Positions 34,328 through 45,282 are shown, counted from the first letter of the stretch. The stretch is 64,000 nucleotides of DNA from Micromonospora sp. M71_S20 (GCF_003664255.1 NZ_RCCV01000001.1:2170001-2234000); one strand, 5' to 3'. Program-made: numbers and translations. The notes: generated by a model not told the origin, from the letters alone.

Positions 34328-36843
34328 TGGTGTACACCCCCTGCGTTGAGGAGCGGGCCCGGACGGTCGGCCACGTCGGCGGCGACCGCGGCGGCGGAGA
34401 TCCGCACGACCGCTCCGGACGTCGCGCCGAGGCTGCGTCGCACGGTCGCGCCGGGCGAGTTGGTCGGCAGCCAGACGACGCCGTCCGGCATCTCGGTGAT
34501 CGCCGCCGGCAGGGTCAGCGCCCCCCGGTCGGTGCCCACCGTCACCGGGTCGCCGTCGGCGACGCCGAGCGCCTCCGCGGTGCCCTTGCCCAGCCGGACC
34601 ACCGGCGGGCGGGCGGTGCCGGCGAGGTGCTCGTCGCCGTCGGTGAGGCTGCCCAGGTCGATCAGCTGGTGCCAGGTGGCGAGCACCGCCTCACCGGCGC
34701 CCGGCTCCCGCACCGTGGCCGGCTCCACCGACGGGGCGGCGGGACGGTCGGTCCGGGTCCGCGGCAGCGCGCCCAGCTCGCGGCGGACGCTGAGCACGTC
34801 ACCGGTGCCGAGCTGCACGTCGAGCTGCGCGGCGAGCGCGTCCAGCACGCGGCCGTCGGTCATCGCGGCGGTGTGCAGCACCGCCTCGAAGGTGCGCAGC
34901 CGGCCCTCCCAGTCCAGGAAGCTGCCGGCCTTCTCGGCCACCGGGGCGACGGGGAAGACCACGTCGGCCCGGCGGGCCACCGCGCTCATCCGCAGCTCCA
35001 GGCTGACCAGGAACGGCACCTCGTCCAGGGCCGTCTCGGCCAGCCGGGGGTCGGCCAGGTCGGCCGGGTCGACCCCGGCCACCACCAGCGCGCCGAGCTG
35101 ACCGCCGGCGGCGGCGGCGAGGATCGCGTCGGTGTCCCGGCCGGCCTGGCTCGGGATCACCCCGGCGGGGATGTCCCACGCCTCGCCCAGCTCGGCCCGG
35201 GCGGCCGGCTCGTTGACCAAACGGCCACCCGGCAGCAGGTTGGGCAGGCAGCCCGCGTCGACCGCGCCGCGGTCACCCGCGCGCCGCGGCACCCAGGCCA
35301 GCTTCGCGCCGGTACGCCGGGCCACGTCGGCCGCCGCGGAGAGGCCGCCCGGCACGCTGGCCAGCCGCTCGCCGACGATCAGGATCGCGCCCTCGGCGCT
35401 GAGCGCCTCGGCGACCGTCGCGTGCTCGGCGAGCACGGTCGCCTCCTCGCCCGGCACCACCCGGGCCAGCTTGGCGCCGAGCTTCTCCAGGCCGCGGGTG
35501 GCGAACGGCGCGATCGCGTACACCGTGAGCTTCTTCTTCAGGTACGCCTTGCGCAGCCGCAGGAAGAGGATCGGGCACTCCTCCTCCGGCTCCAGCCCGA
35601 CCAGCACCACGGCCGGCGCCTTCTCCACGTCGGCGTACGTGACGTCGGTGACCCCGGCGACCGAGCTGGCCAGGAAGTCCGTCTCCTCGCGGGAGACCGG
35701 CCGGGCCCGGAAGTCGATGTCGTTGGTGTTCAGCGCGACCCGGGCGAACTTCGCGTACGCGTAGGCGTCCTCGACGGTCAGCCGGCCGCCGGTGAGCACC
35801 GCCGTGCCCCGTCCGCCGTCCCGCGCCGCGCGCAGCCCCTCGGCGGCGACGGCCAGCGCCTCGCTCCATGCCGCCTCACGCAGCTCGCCGGTCTGCGGGT
35901 CGCGGACCAGCGGGGTGGTGAGCCGGTCGAAGGCGCGGGTGTACTGGAAGCCCCACCGCCCCTTGTCGCAGTTCCACTCCTCGTTCACCGCCGGGTCGTC
36001 GCCGGCCAGCCGGCGCAGCACCTTGCCCCGCCGCCAGTCGGTGCGCTGGGCGCACCCGGCCGAGCAGTGCTCGCAGACGCTCGGGGAGGAGACCAGGTCG
36101 AACGGCCGGGCCCGGAACCGGTACTGGGTGCCGGTCAGCGCGCCGACCGGGCAGATCTGCACCGTGTTACCGGAGAAGTACGAGTTGAAGGGCACGTCGC
36201 CGGAGTCGGCCGCGGTGTCGGCGTGGCCGGGGCAGCCCGCGTCCGGGCCGGCGCCGTAGTCCTCGTCCCGGTAGATGTTGATCTCCTCGGCGGACGACCG
36301 GCCCATCAGGTCGATGAACTTGTCGCCGGCGATCTCCTCGGAGAACCGGGTGCAGCGCTGGCAGAGCACGCAGCGCTCGCGGTCGAGCAGCACCTGCGTG
36401 CTGATCGGCAGCGGCTTCGGGTACTCCCGCTTGTGCTCGTGGAACCGCGAGTCGGCGCGCCCGGTGGACATCGCCTGGTTCTGCAGCGGGCACTCGCCGC
36501 CCTTGTCGCACATCGGGCAGTCGAGCGGGTGGTTGAGCAGCAGCAGCTCCATGACCCCCTCCTGCGCCTTCTTGGCGACCGGGGAGGTGAGCTGGGTGCG
36601 CACCACCATGCCGTCGGCGACGGTCTGGGTGCAGGAGGCGACCGGCTTGCGCTGCCCCTCCACCTCGACCAGGCACTGCCGGCACGCGCCGGCCGGGGCC
36701 AGCAGCGGGTGGTCGCAGAACCGGGGGATCTCGGTGCCCAGCTGCTCGGCGACCCGGATCAGGAGCGCCCCCTTCGGGGCGGTGACCTCGACGCCGTCGA
36801 TGGTGAGCGTGACGGTTTCCGGGGCCTTGACGACGTCAGTCAT
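34324..36843 (-). CDS. nuoG: NADH-quinone oxidoreductase subunit G
   Basis: An 839-residue iron-sulphur subunit of the peripheral arm. N-terminal clusters are visible: 2Fe-2S ([21 protein letters not shown]), the His-ligand 4Fe-4S ([17 protein letters not shown]), and the [10 protein letters not shown] cluster. The molybdopterin-oxidoreductase-like domain starts with the CEHCSAGC cluster near residue 260, as in subunits that keep N7. The ATG overlaps the nuoF stop by one base (TAATG). Confidence 0.97.
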   Translation of the reverse strand: MTDVVKAPETVTLTIDGVEVTAPKGALLIRVAEQLGTEIPRFCDHPLLAPAGACRQCLVEVEGQRKPVASCTQTVADGMVVRTQLTSPVAKKAQEGVMELLLLNHPLDCPMCDKGGECPLQNQAMSTGRADSRFHEHKREYPKPLPISTQVLLDRERCVLCQRCTRFSEEIAGDKFIDLMGRSSAEEINIYRDEDYGAGPDAGCPGHADTAADSGDVPFNSYFSGNTVQICPVGALTGTQYRFRARPFDLVSSPSVCEHCSAGCAQRTDWRRGKVLRRLAGDDPAVNEEWNCDKGRWGFQYTRAFDRLTTPLVRDPQTGELREAAWSEALAVAAEGLRAARDGGRGTAVLTGGRLTVEDAYAYAKFARVALNTNDIDFRARPVSREETDFLASSVAGVTDVTYADVEKAPAVVLVGLEPEEECPILFLRLRKAYLKKKLTVYAIAPFATRGLEKLGAKLARVVPGEEATVLAEHATVAEALSAEGAILIVGERLASVPGGLSAAADVARRTGAKLAWVPRRAGDRGAVDAGCLPNLLPGGRLVNEPAARAELGEAWDIPAGVIPSQAGRDTDAILAAAAGGQLGALVVAGVDPADLADPRLAETALDEVPFLVSLELRMSAVARRADVVFPVAPVAEKAGSFLDWEGRLRTFEAVLHTAAMTDGRVLDALAAQLDVQLGTGDVLSVRRELGALPRTRTDRPAAPSVEPATVREPGAGEAVLATWHQLIDLGSLTDGDEHLAGTARPPVVRLGKGTAEALGVADGDPVTVGTDRGALTLPAAITEMPDGVVWLPTNSPGATVRRSLGATSGAVVRISAAAVAADVADRPGPLLNAGGVHQ

Positions 36844-38159
36844 TAGTGGGCTCCCACCAACTGCTTGTCGGACAGCTTCGGCGCCGTGCGCCCCTCGATG
36901 TAGTCGAGGTAGTCCTGCTTGAAGTACTTCAGCGACGAGGTCACCGAGCTGGTCGCGCCGTCACCCAGACCGCAGAACGAGCGGCCGAGGATGTTGTCGC
37001 AGGTGTCCAGCAGGGTGTCCAGGTCCTCGTGGGTGCCCTGACCGGCGAGGATCCGCCGGTAGACCCGGACCATCCAGTAGTTGCCCTCGCGGCACGGGGT
37101 GCACTTGCCGCACGACTCGTGGTGGTAGAACTCCAGCCACCGGTAGGTCGCGTAGACCGGGCAGTCCTGGTCGGAGAAGATCTGGGTGGCCGTGGTGCCG
37201 AGGATCGAGCCGGCCGCCGCCACCCCCTCGAAGTCCAGCGGCACGTCCAGGTGCTCGGCGGTGAGCAGCGGCGTCGACGAGCCACCCGGCGTCCAGAACC
37301 GCAGGTTGTGGCCAGGCTGCATGCCGCCGGCCAGCTCGATCAGCTCCCGCAGGGTGACGCCCATCGTGCACTCGAACTGGCCCGGGTTGGCGATCCGGCC
37401 GGAGAGCGAGTAGATCATCGGGCCGGACGACTTCTCCGTGCCCATGGTCTTCCACCAGTCGGCGCCGCCCAGCACGATGTAGGGAACGCTCGCGATGGTG
37501 CCGACGTTGTTGACCACCGTCGGGCTCGCGTACAGGCCGTGGGTGGCCGGGAACGGCGGGCGCAGCCGGGGCTGGCCCCGGAAGCCCTCCAGGGAGTCCA
37601 GCAGGGCGGTCTCCTCGCCGCAGATGTACGCCCCGGCGCCCGAGTGCACCACCAGCTCCAGGTCGAACCCGGAGCCGAGGATGTTCCGGCCGAGGTAACC
37701 CTTGGCGGTCGCCTCCCGCACGGCGTTGCGCAGCCGGCGCGCGGCGTGCACCGCCTCGCCCCGGATGTAGATGTAGGCGCGGTTGGCCCGGATCGCGTAC
37801 GACGCGATGATCACGCCCTCGACGAGGGCGTGCGGGTCGTGCGTCATCAGCGGGAGGTCCTTGCAGGTGCCCGGCTCCCCCTCGTCGGCGTTGACCACGA
37901 GGTAGTGCGGCTTGCCGTCACCCTGCGGGATGAAACCCCACTTGAGACCGGTCGGGAAGCCGGCGCCGCCGCGACCGCGCAGGCCGGAGTCCTTGATCAA
38001 CTGGATCAGGTCGTCCGGGTGCGCCTTGAGCGCCTTGCGTAGGGCCGCGTAGCCGTCGAGCTTCTCGTAGGTGCCGATCCGCCAGGCGTCCGGCGACAGC
38101 CAGCGCTTGGTGAGTACCGGCGTCAGCTTGGCCAGGGTCTCCGGCCGGGGAGTGGTCAC
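36843..38159 (-). CDS. nuoF: NADH-quinone oxidoreductase subunit F
   Basis: A 438-residue NADH- and FMN-binding subunit, the electron entry point. [18 protein letters not shown] is the nucleotide-binding motif; [16 protein letters not shown] and the cluster N3 motif [10 protein letters not shown] with a later Cys are intact. It overlaps nuoE by 4 nt. Confidence 0.98.
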   Translation of the reverse strand: MTTPRPETLAKLTPVLTKRWLSPDAWRIGTYEKLDGYAALRKALKAHPDDLIQLIKDSGLRGRGGAGFPTGLKWGFIPQGDGKPHYLVVNADEGEPGTCKDLPLMTHDPHALVEGVIIASYAIRANRAYIYIRGEAVHAARRLRNAVREATAKGYLGRNILGSGFDLELVVHSGAGAYICGEETALLDSLEGFRGQPRLRPPFPATHGLYASPTVVNNVGTIASVPYIVLGGADWWKTMGTEKSSGPMIYSLSGRIANPGQFECTMGVTLRELIELAGGMQPGHNLRFWTPGGSSTPLLTAEHLDVPLDFEGVAAAGSILGTTATQIFSDQDCPVYATYRWLEFYHHESCGKCTPCREGNYWMVRVYRRILAGQGTHEDLDTLLDTCDNILGRSFCGLGDGATSSVTSSLKYFKQDYLDYIEGRTAPKLSDKQLVGAH

Positions 38160-39325
38160 TTCTGGACCCCCGTCTCGCTCGCGACGGCGGAACCGGCGCC
38201 ACCGGTGCCCGTTCCCGCCTCGGCTTCCTTGAGGTTGCGCTCCTGCGACCCGGCCTCGTCGCCGGCGGGCTTGCCGTCACCGGCAGGCGCGTTGGCCGCC
38301 ACGCCGGCGGCCTCCGCCTCCTGCGCGTCGCGGGGGGCCGGCGCCGTGGTGTCCACCGGAACCTTGGTGCCGGGCGCGTCCGGCACGGCGGTCGCCGCGT
38401 CGGGCTGCCGGGTCTCGGCGGCCCGCACCTCGGGCGACTTGGCGTCCGGCGCCTTCACGTCCCGGGTGGTGCTGCCGGCCGCCTGCGCCGGGGTCGCCGG
38501 CTCGCCGGTGCCCGCGTTGCCGGCGGCACCCGGGCGCGCGGCGCCACCGTTCGACGGGGCCGGCGGGGTGCCGGCCGGCTTCGCGGCGGCCTTGTCCGCC
38601 TCGCTGCGGGCCTTCGCCTCGGCGGCGGCCTTGTCGGCCTCGGCCTTGCTCCGGATCGGGGTGTTCGGGTCGAAGCCCGGCACCGAGATGCCGTGCTCCT
38701 GCGCCAGCCGCAGTCCCCGCAGGGTGGGCTCCCCCGGCCCGCCGTCGGCGACCGCGCCCTCCCGTTCGTCGGCGAAGCCGGCGAGCTGCACCGCCATCTC
38801 CTTGAGGGTGCAGAGCCGGGCGCCCCGGGTCGGCATCGGCCGGCCACCGGCGCGCAGCTCGTCGACAACGCCGCGCGCGGTCTGCGGGTCCACCCCGTCG
38901 AAGAAGTCGTAGTTGACGGTCATCACCGGGCCGTAGTCGCACGCCGCCAGGCACTCGGCGTGCTCCAGGGTGATCTTCCCGTCGGCGGTGGTCTCGTCGT
39001 GCCCGACGCCGAGGTGCTCGGCGAGGGTGTCGTAGACCTCCTGGCCGCCGAGCACGTTGCACATGGTGTTGGTGCAGACGCTCACCAGGTAGTCGCCGGT
39101 CGGCCGGCGCTTGTACATGGTGTAGAAGGTGGCGACCGCCCCCACCTGGGCCTTGTTCAGGCCCAGCACCTCGGCGCAGAACGCCACGCCGGCCGGGGAC
39201 ACGTAGCCCTCCTCGGCCTGCACGAGGTGCAGCAGCGGCAGCAGCGCCGACCGGGACCGGTCGGCCGGGTAGCGGGCGATGATCTCCCGTGCCCGCTCAC
39301 GGGTCTCGTCAGTGAAAACGCTCAT
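38156..39325 (-). CDS. nuoE: NADH-quinone oxidoreductase subunit E with long low-complexity tail
   Basis: A 389-residue subunit. The first 210 residues are the thioredoxin-like 2Fe-2S (N1a) domain, with ligands C-x4-C (VCTNTMCNVLGG) and C-x3-C (ECLAACDYGP). The last 160 or so residues are Ala/Pro/Lys/Glu-rich and probably disordered, about doubling the usual length. The ATG at 39325 has GGAAGG exactly 8 nt upstream, within a repeat cassette, and overlaps the cassette's own stop (TGATG). Confidence 0.96.
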   Translation of the reverse strand: MSVFTDETRERAREIIARYPADRSRSALLPLLHLVQAEEGYVSPAGVAFCAEVLGLNKAQVGAVATFYTMYKRRPTGDYLVSVCTNTMCNVLGGQEVYDTLAEHLGVGHDETTADGKITLEHAECLAACDYGPVMTVNYDFFDGVDPQTARGVVDELRAGGRPMPTRGARLCTLKEMAVQLAGFADEREGAVADGGPGEPTLRGLRLAQEHGISVPGFDPNTPIRSKAEADKAAAEAKARSEADKAAAKPAGTPPAPSNGGAARPGAAGNAGTGEPATPAQAAGSTTRDVKAPDAKSPEVRAAETRQPDAATAVPDAPGTKVPVDTTAPAPRDAQEAEAAGVAANAPAGDGKPAGDEAGSQERNLKEAEAGTGTGGAGSAVASETGVQK

Positions 39326-39438
39326 CAGCGTCGCCTTCCGTTCACGACCGGGCACGCCTCTGCCCGCGACTGCGGGGCTCGCTCCGCTCTCTCCTCGCGC
39401 GGGCGACTGGGGCTCGCAAGCTCACTCCTCGCGCTCAC
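39325..39438 (-). CDS. Relay mini-ORF (37 aa) bridging nuoD and nuoE, encoded by repeat cassettes
   Basis: A GTG overlapping the nuoD stop (GTGA, 39438-39435) opens a 37-codon frame that begins [20 protein letters not shown] and ends TGATG on the nuoE start. The DNA contains the repeat cassette and a second partial copy in tandem (39362-39405 or so). The 3' end matches the other copies: GTCGTGAACGGAAGG, then 8 nt, then the start codon. Confidence 0.5.
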   Translation of the reverse strand: MSARSELASPSRPREERAERAPQSRAEACPVVNGRRR

Positions 39439-40760
39439 CGGTCACACCCCCCCATGACGGGGTCCAGCGATGCCCCACCGGCGATCACGTCGGCGATCAG
39501 GCCACCCTCGGCCATCGCCGGGAGGGCCTGGAGGTTGACGAAGCTCGGCTCCCGGTAGTGCACCCGGTAGGGCCGGGTGCCACCGTCGGAGACGGCGTGC
39601 ACGCCCAGCTCGCCGCGGGGCGACTCGATGCCGACGTAGACCTGGCCCGGCGGCACCCGGAAGCCCTCGGTGACGAGCTTGAAGTGGTGGATCAGCGACT
39701 CCATCGACTGACCCATGATCTTCGCGACGTGCTCCAGCGAGTTGCCCATGCCGTCGACGCCGATGGCGAGCTGCGCCGGCCAGGCGATCTTCTTGTCGGC
39801 CACCATCACCGGGCCCGGCCTGAGCCGGTCCAACGCCTGCTCAACGAGCTTGAGCGACTCCCGGATCTCGGCGAGCCGGACCAGGTAGCGGCCCCACACG
39901 TCGCCGTCGGTGTGCGTCGGCACGTCGAACTCGTACGTCTCGTAGCCGCAGTACGGCATGGTCTTGCGCAGGTCCCAGGCGAGGCCGGCGGAGCGCAGCA
40001 CCGGGCCGGTCACGCCGAGCGCGAGACAGCCGGTCACGTCGAGCACCGCGACGTTCTTCGTCCGCTCGAGCCAGATGGGCTGCCCGGAGAGGAGGTTCTC
40101 GTACTCCTTGAGCCGCTTCGGCATCAGCTTCAGGAACTCGCGGATCTTGACGATCGCCTCGTCCGGCACGTCCTGCGCCACGCCGCCCGGCCGGACGTAC
40201 GCGTGGTTCATCCGCAGACCGGTGATGATCTCGAAGATCTCCAGGACGTACTCACGCTCGCGGAAGCCGTAGAGCATCATGTTGATGGCGCCCAGCTCCA
40301 TGGCGGTGGTGGCCACCCAGACCAGGTGCGAGGAGATCCGGTTCAGCTCCATCATCAGGACCCGGATGGTGTTCGCCCGCTCGGTGATCTGCTCGGAGAC
40401 CCCGAGCAGCTTCTCCACCGCCAGCGCGTATCCGGTCTCGTTGAAGATCGGGGCGAGGTAGTCCATCCGGGTCACGAAGGTGCTGCCCTGGACCCAGTTG
40501 CGGTATTCGAGGTTCTTCTCGATGCCGGTGTGCAGGTAGCCGACGACCGAGCGGGCCTCGCGGACCGTCTCGCCCTCCAGCTCCAGGATCAGCCGGAGCA
40601 CGCCGTGCGTCGACGGGTGCTGCGGACCCATGTTGACGACGATCCGCTCGTCGTTGATCGGGTCGGTCCCCGAGACGACGCTGTCCCAGTCGCCACCGGT
40701 GACGGTGAAGACCTTCCCCTCGGTGGTGTCGCGCTCGGTGGCGTAGTTCGACGTGGTCAC
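39435..40760 (-). CDS. nuoD: NADH-quinone oxidoreductase subunit D
   Basis: A 441-residue 49-kDa-type subunit lining the quinone cavity, related to the large subunit of NiFe hydrogenases. [40 protein letters not shown] and the C-terminal D-P-V-M-G-G-C-D-R are typical. It overlaps nuoC by 4 nt. Its stop codon is the TGA of a cassette-type GTGA. Confidence 0.98.
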   Translation of the reverse strand: MTTSNYATERDTTEGKVFTVTGGDWDSVVSGTDPINDERIVVNMGPQHPSTHGVLRLILELEGETVREARSVVGYLHTGIEKNLEYRNWVQGSTFVTRMDYLAPIFNETGYALAVEKLLGVSEQITERANTIRVLMMELNRISSHLVWVATTAMELGAINMMLYGFREREYVLEIFEIITGLRMNHAYVRPGGVAQDVPDEAIVKIREFLKLMPKRLKEYENLLSGQPIWLERTKNVAVLDVTGCLALGVTGPVLRSAGLAWDLRKTMPYCGYETYEFDVPTHTDGDVWGRYLVRLAEIRESLKLVEQALDRLRPGPVMVADKKIAWPAQLAIGVDGMGNSLEHVAKIMGQSMESLIHHFKLVTEGFRVPPGQVYVGIESPRGELGVHAVSDGGTRPYRVHYREPSFVNLQALPAMAEGGLIADVIAGGASLDPVMGGCDR

Positions 40761-41494
40761 TGGTAGGACCTCCTCCGGTCCGGCGGCGGGATCTCAGCGC
40801 CCTTGTACTCGACGGGTACGCCGCCGAGCGGGTAGTCCTTGCGCTGCGGGTGCCCCTCCCAGTCGTCCGGCATGAGGATCCGGGTCAGGTTGGGGTGACC
40901 GTCGAAGACGATGCCGAACATGTCGTACGCCTCGCGCTCCTGCCAGTCCGCCGTCGGGTAGACCGACGTGACGCTCGGCAGGTGCGGGTCCTCGGCGGAG
41001 ACCGCGGCCTCCAGCCGTACCGTGCGGCGGTAGGTCATCGAGGTGAGCTGGTAGACGACGTGCAGGCGGCGGGCGTCGGCGCCGAGGTAGTCCACCCCGG
41101 AGACCGAGGAGCACAGCTCGAAGCGGAGCGCCATGTCGTCGCGCATCACCTGGCAGACCTCGGCGATCCGCTCGGGGCGGATGTGCAGGGTCAGCTCGCC
41201 CCGGTCGACCACGACCTTCTCGACGGCGTCGGCGAAGGCCGGGTACGCCTCCTCCAGCGCGTCGCGGACCTCGTCGAAGTAGCCCCCGTACGGCCGGGGC
41301 GCGTCCTCGATGGTCCGGCGCTGGCGGACGAGGCCGCCGAAGCCGGACACGTCCCCGGAGCCCTGGTTGCCGAACATGCCCCGGCCGGCCGGGCTGGCCG
41401 GTGGGTACTCGGCGGGTGCGGTGCTGCTGGCACCGGCCGGCGTGACCGGCACCGGCACGCCGCCGTCGTCTTTCCTGTCCTGAGGCGCGGTCAC
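40757..41494 (-). CDS. nuoC: NADH-quinone oxidoreductase subunit C
   Basis: A 245-residue 30-kDa-type subunit. The signature [40 protein letters not shown] is present in pieces at the C-terminus. The N-terminal 70 residues are a Pro/Gly/Ala-rich extension. GTG overlaps nuoB stop; it overlaps nuoD by 4 nt. Confidence 0.97.
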   Translation of the reverse strand: MTAPQDRKDDGGVPVPVTPAGASSTAPAEYPPASPAGRGMFGNQGSGDVSGFGGLVRQRRTIEDAPRPYGGYFDEVRDALEEAYPAFADAVEKVVVDRGELTLHIRPERIAEVCQVMRDDMALRFELCSSVSGVDYLGADARRLHVVYQLTSMTYRRTVRLEAAVSAEDPHLPSVTSVYPTADWQEREAYDMFGIVFDGHPNLTRILMPDDWEGHPQRKDYPLGGVPVEYKGAEIPPPDRRRSYQ

Positions 41495-42171
41495 TTCTGG
41501 ACACCCCCGTGCTGGTGCAGGTGGTTCTGGGCCTTCATCCAGTTCTCGATCCGCAGCTGCTCCTCGCGACCCTCACGGACCGCCTTGGTCCACTCGGCCC
41601 GCCGGGCCTTGTCGCTGCGGTACGACGACGGCATCGAGCCGTAGGGGACGACCGGGACGTCGCCGCGCTCCCGACGCGCCTCGAGCATCTTGCGGCCGTT
41701 CGGGCCGAGCGGCTCGTGCCCGATCTTCTCGCGCAGCTTGAGGACCGCGTCGATGAGCATCTCGGGCCGGGGCGGGCAGCCGGGCAGGTACATGTCGACC
41801 GGCACGATGTGGTCGACGCCCTGCACGATGGCGTAGTTGTTGAACATGCCGCCGCTGCTGGCGCAGACGCCCATCGAGATGACCCAGCGGGGCTCCGCCA
41901 TCTGGTCGTAGATCTGGCGCAGCACCGGGGCCATCTTCTGGCTCACCCGGCCGGCCACGATCATCAGGTCGGCCTGCCGGGGCGAGGCCCGGAAGACCTC
42001 CATGCCCCAGCGGCCCATGTCGTAGTGCGGACCACCGGCGGCCATCATCTCGATCGCGCAGCAGGCCAGACCGAAGGTGGCCCCCCAGACCGACGTCTTC
42101 CGCGACCAGTTGACCAGCTTCTCCACCGAGGTGAGCAGGACACCGGCGGGAAGCTTCTCCTCGATACCCAT
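41491..42171 (-). CDS. nuoB: NADH-quinone oxidoreductase subunit B
   Basis: A 226-residue subunit holding cluster N2, next to the quinone. The ligands are the tandem cysteines ([10 protein letters not shown]), GVCASSGG and the PGCPPRPE motif. The ATG at 42171 is chosen from the conserved [10 protein letters not shown] start and the 14-nt gap from nuoA. Confidence 0.97.
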   Translation of the reverse strand: MGIEEKLPAGVLLTSVEKLVNWSRKTSVWGATFGLACCAIEMMAAGGPHYDMGRWGMEVFRASPRQADLMIVAGRVSQKMAPVLRQIYDQMAEPRWVISMGVCASSGGMFNNYAIVQGVDHIVPVDMYLPGCPPRPEMLIDAVLKLREKIGHEPLGPNGRKMLEARRERGDVPVVPYGSMPSSYRSDKARRAEWTKAVREGREEQLRIENWMKAQNHLHQHGGVQK

Positions 42172-42185
42172 CTGAGGTTCCTCCC

Positions 42186-42551
42186 TCAGTCCCAGTCCAG
42201 GCCGCCGCGCCGCCAGACGTAGGCGTAGGCGACGAAGACCGCGACGATGAACAGGACCATCTCCACGAAGCCGAAGATCGGCAGGGCGTCGAACGAGACC
42301 GCCCAGGGGTAGAGGAAGATGATCTCGATGTCGAAGACGATGAAGAGCATCGCCGTCAGGTAGAACTTGATCGGGAACCGGCCGCCGCCGACCGGCTGCG
42401 GGCTGGGCTCGATGCCGCACTCGTACGCCTCGAGCTTGGCCTTGTTGTAGCGCCGGGGACCGGCGAAGCGGGCAGCGCCCACGGAGAACAGCGCGAACCC
42501 CGCGGCGAGGGCGAACAGCCCGATGATCGGTGCGTAAGGCGAGAGCGACAT
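42186..42551 (-). CDS. nuoA: NADH-quinone oxidoreductase subunit A
   Basis: A 121-residue, three-helix subunit, first gene of the operon. The conserved [13 protein letters not shown] loop and [16 protein letters not shown] helix are intact. The ATG at 42551 has GGAG 7 nt upstream. The operon promoter must lie in 42552-42743, where an AT-rich stretch (around 42585-42610) stands out; I cannot define the boxes. Confidence 0.97.
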   Translation of the reverse strand: MSLSPYAPIIGLFALAAGFALFSVGAARFAGPRRYNKAKLEAYECGIEPSPQPVGGGRFPIKFYLTAMLFIVFDIEIIFLYPWAVSFDALPIFGFVEMVLFIVAVFVAYAYVWRRGGLDWD

Positions 42552-42704
42552 CGTTTTCTCCTGCTCGTCCTTCCCTGCCCTGGTCCTTGTCAAAAATCAC
42601 ACTATTCACGTCCCTCGCGACGGTCGTCGGCGGGGGTCGATCTCCCCTGTCCACACCTGCGGTCATCACAGACCGTGGACGGGGCCGTCACACAGGGCTG
42701 CCTT

Positions 42705-42743
42705 CGTTCGCGACCACAGGGGCTCGCAGGCCCACTCCTCGCG
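42705..42743 (-). repeat. Orphan copy of the relay cassette after menJ
   Basis: On the minus strand, directly after the MenJ-like gene's TAA, the sequence reads CGCGAGGAGTGGGCCTGCG, then AGCCCC and GTCGCGAACGAAGG. This is the nuo/paa cassette family with its GTGA start changed to GTGTAA. Nothing recognisable is coded just after it (GTGTGA follows), so it may mark a lost downstream gene. Confidence 0.65.
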
Positions 42744-44021
42744 TTACACGGCCGGTGCCACCTTCGTCATCGTGTTGATGACGCGGTCCATCGCGTCCCC
42801 GTCCCGGGGGTCGGTCAGGTTGGCCAGCAGCTTGAGCACGAAGCGCATCAGCATCGGGTGCGGCATGCCGTGCTTCGTGGCCATCCGCATGATCTCGGGA
42901 CGGCCGATGAGCTTCACGAAGATGCCGCCGAGCCGGTAGTAGCCGCCGAAGCGGGTCTTCAGCTCCGTCGAGTACGCCGTCAGCGCACGCTCCCGGTCCG
43001 CGCCGGCCGGGCGCGCGAGCGCCTGCACGGCGACCTCCGCGGCCAGCTCGCCGGACTCCATCGCGTACGCGATGCCCTCGCCGTTGAACGGGTTGACCAT
43101 GCCGCCGGAGTCGCCGACCAGCATCACGCCGCGGGTGTAGTGCGGCACCCGGTTGAAGCCCATGGGGAGGGCGGCGCCGAGGATCGGGCCCTCCGCGTTC
43201 GCCTCGTCGGTCATGCCCCAGTCGGCGGGCGTGTTGGCCAGCCAGTCGGTGAGCAGCCGGCGGTAGTTGGTCTTGCCGAACGCGGACGAGGAGTTGAGCA
43301 CGCCGAGGCCGACGTTGACCCGGCCGTCGCCCAGCCCGAAGATCCAGCCGTACCCGGGCAGCAGGTTGTCGCCGCTGTCCTTGCTGCGCAGCTCGAGCCA
43401 GGACTCCAGGTAGTTGTCGTCGTGCTTGGCGGGCGAGCGGTAGTAGCGCCGGACGGCGACGCCGATCGGCCGGTCCTCGCGCTTGGCCAGCCCGAGGGCG
43501 AGCGGGAAGCGGCCGGAGACCCCGTCGGCCGCGACGACCAGCGGCGCGTGGAAGGTGGCGGGCTCCTTGCCCGGGCCGACCTCCGCCTCGACGCCGGTGA
43601 CCCGGCCGTCCGGGCCCAGCACCGGGCCGGTGACGTTCACGCCGGTGCGCAGCTCCGCGCCGGCGTCGACGGCGCGCCGGGCGAGCAGGTCGTCGAAGTC
43701 GAGCCGGGTGCGCACCAGGCCGTAGTTGGGGAAGCTCGCCAGGTCGGGCCAGTCCAGCTCCAGCCGGACGCCGCCACCGATGACCCGCAGGCCCCGGTTG
43801 TGCAGCCAGCCCGCCTCGGGCGAGGTGTCCACGCCCATCCGGATCAGCTGCCGCACCGCGCGCGGGGTCAGCCCGTCGCCGCAGACCTTCTCCCGGGGGA
43901 ACTCGGTCTTCTCCAGCAGCAGCACCCGTACGCCGTGCCGAGCCAGGTGGTACGCGGTAGCCGACCCACCGGGACCGGCGCCCACGACGATCACGTCGGC
44001 GTCATGTTCCACCGCGGCCAT
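42744..44021 (-). CDS. menJ: Geranylgeranyl reductase-family flavoprotein (menaquinone reductase, MenJ-like)
   Basis: A 425-residue FAD-dependent reductase. VIVVGAGPGGSATAYHLARHG is the FAD-binding Rossmann motif, GDGLTPRAV and VMLVGDSGGMVNPFNGEGIAYAMESG are family signatures. In Mycobacterium, MenJ saturates one unit of the menaquinone isoprenoid tail; here, next to nuo, menG and mqn genes, the same role is likely but not proven (archaeal-lipid-type or chlorophyll substrates are excluded by context). ATG is at 44021. Confidence 0.88.
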   Translation of the reverse strand: MAAVEHDADVIVVGAGPGGSATAYHLARHGVRVLLLEKTEFPREKVCGDGLTPRAVRQLIRMGVDTSPEAGWLHNRGLRVIGGGVRLELDWPDLASFPNYGLVRTRLDFDDLLARRAVDAGAELRTGVNVTGPVLGPDGRVTGVEAEVGPGKEPATFHAPLVVAADGVSGRFPLALGLAKREDRPIGVAVRRYYRSPAKHDDNYLESWLELRSKDSGDNLLPGYGWIFGLGDGRVNVGLGVLNSSSAFGKTNYRRLLTDWLANTPADWGMTDEANAEGPILGAALPMGFNRVPHYTRGVMLVGDSGGMVNPFNGEGIAYAMESGELAAEVAVQALARPAGADRERALTAYSTELKTRFGGYYRLGGIFVKLIGRPEIMRMATKHGMPHPMLMRFVLKLLANLTDPRDGDAMDRVINTMTKVAPAV

Positions 44022-44044
44022 CCCGCGCCTCCTCCCGCATGCTC

Positions 44045-44058
44045 GTGAAATGCTTCAC
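44045..44058. promoter_or_regulatory. Small palindrome GTGAA-ATGC-TTCAC upstream of menJ
   Basis: A perfect 5-bp inverted repeat in a locally AT-rich stretch lies 24 nt upstream of the MenJ-like gene. It could be an operator. Nothing else is recognised in the 148-bp gap at 44022-44169. Confidence 0.3.
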
Positions 44059-44169
44059 AAGCCAGACGGTGGGAGTCTATGACCGACGTCATGACCACGC
44101 CGGATCAGGGGTACCTAACTTGCCGGGGACACGTCGGCCGAGGTCGGAGGCGGGGTGCCGGGGCGGGCC

Positions 44170-44400
44170 TCAGTGCCGGGCGGAGGCGGCCGGGTCCAGG
44201 CCGGCGTCGTGCCGGATCGTCTCCGGCAGGTGCTCGCGAAGCGCGCCACCGGCGGCGCGGTCGAGGGCGGCCAGCACCTCGGCCACGACCTGACGGACGT
44301 CGGCGGGATCCGCGCCGGCCAGCTCCTTGAGCTGGGCGATGAGTTCGGTCGCGTCGTCGTCGGTGGCCTCCGCGCCGACCGCCTGGTGTCGTCCCGTCAT
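44170..44400 (-). CDS. Small acidic protein of unknown function
   Basis: A 76-residue soluble protein, rich in Ala, Asp and Glu, largely helical (ATELIAQLKELAGADPADVR, then VAEVLAALDRAAGG). I do not recognise a family. ATG at 44400 is preceded by TAAGCT (44413-44408) with a 7-nt gap and no Shine-Dalgarno, the leaderless pattern. It lies between menG and the menJ-like gene on the same strand. Confidence 0.65.
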   Translation of the reverse strand: MTGRHQAVGAEATDDDATELIAQLKELAGADPADVRQVVAEVLAALDRAAGGALREHLPETIRHDAGLDPAASARH

Positions 44401-44407
44401 GGGGGCG

Positions 44408-44413
44408 AGCTTA
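44408..44413 (-). promoter_or_regulatory. Leaderless -10 box (TAAGCT, 7 nt, ATG)
   Basis: TAAGCT on the minus strand is exactly 7 nt before the ATG at 44400. The upstream 50 bp are AT-rich (TTTTTGCTCC, ACTTTGTTCC). Confidence 0.55.
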
Positions 44414-44465
44414 CGGAACAAAGTGGAGCAAAAACGGATACTTGCGAAAAAGGTCCCGAATCGGC

Positions 44466-45176
44466 CTAGGCGCGGACCGCGCGGTGCAGCGCCGCGATCC
44501 CGCCGGTCAGGTTGCGCCAGGCCACCCGGCCCCAACCCGCCGCGCCGATCCGCGCGGCCAGGGCCGGCTGGTCGGGCCACGCCCGGATCGACTCCGCCAG
44601 GTAGACGTACGCGTCGGGGTTGCTGGAGACGGCGCGGGCCACGCTCGGCAGCGAACGCATCAGGTACGACAGGTAGACGGTGCGGAACGCCGGGTTCACC
44701 GGGGTGCTGAACTCGCACACCACCAGCCGGCCGCCCGGCCGGGTGACCCGGGCCAGCTCCCGCAGGGCGGCGTCGGTGTCGTTCACGTTGCGCAACGCGA
44801 AGGAGATGGTCACCGCGTCGAAGCTGGCGTCGGCGAAGGGCAGCTTCAACGCGTCCCCGGCCAGCAGCGGCACCTGGGGACGGGTGCGCTTGCCGACGCG
44901 CAGCATGCCGAGGGACAGGTCGGCGCCCACCGCGTACGCGCCCGACTGGGCCAGCTCCTCGGTGGAGACGCCGGTGCCGGCACCCACGTCGAGCACCCGA
45001 TCACCCGGCCGCAGGTCGAGCGCGGTGCGGGTGGCCCGGCGCCAGAACCGGTCCTGCCCGAAGGAGAGGACGGTGTTGGTCAGGTCGTAGCGAGCCGCCA
45101 CGCCGTCGAACATCGCGGCGACCTCGTGCGGCTGCTTGTCCAGGTTGGCGCGCTGGCCCTGCGGGGTACGGCTCAC
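44466..45176 (-). CDS. menG: Demethylmenaquinone methyltransferase
   Basis: A 236-residue SAM-dependent methyltransferase of the UbiE/MenG family, catalysing the last step of menaquinone synthesis. [26 protein letters not shown] is the family N-terminal signature, [16 protein letters not shown] is SAM motif I, and [20 protein letters not shown] the UbiE C-signature. The GTG at 45176 is chosen because GGAGG is 2-6 nt upstream and homologues begin with SRTPQG. Downstream of a hairpin terminator and the LPXTG gene. Confidence 0.93.
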   Translation of the reverse strand: MSRTPQGQRANLDKQPHEVAAMFDGVAARYDLTNTVLSFGQDRFWRRATRTALDLRPGDRVLDVGAGTGVSTEELAQSGAYAVGADLSLGMLRVGKRTRPQVPLLAGDALKLPFADASFDAVTISFALRNVNDTDAALRELARVTRPGGRLVVCEFSTPVNPAFRTVYLSYLMRSLPSVARAVSSNPDAYVYLAESIRAWPDQPALAARIGAAGWGRVAWRNLTGGIAALHRAVRA

Positions 45177-45282
45177 CCCTCCACTCTGCCAGCCCGGCCC
45201 ACCCGGGCGGTGGGTGGGTCGACCGCCGGTCATGAACGCCACACGTGAGGCGGCGGCGGGGAAAGCCGGGCCGGACAGGCAA

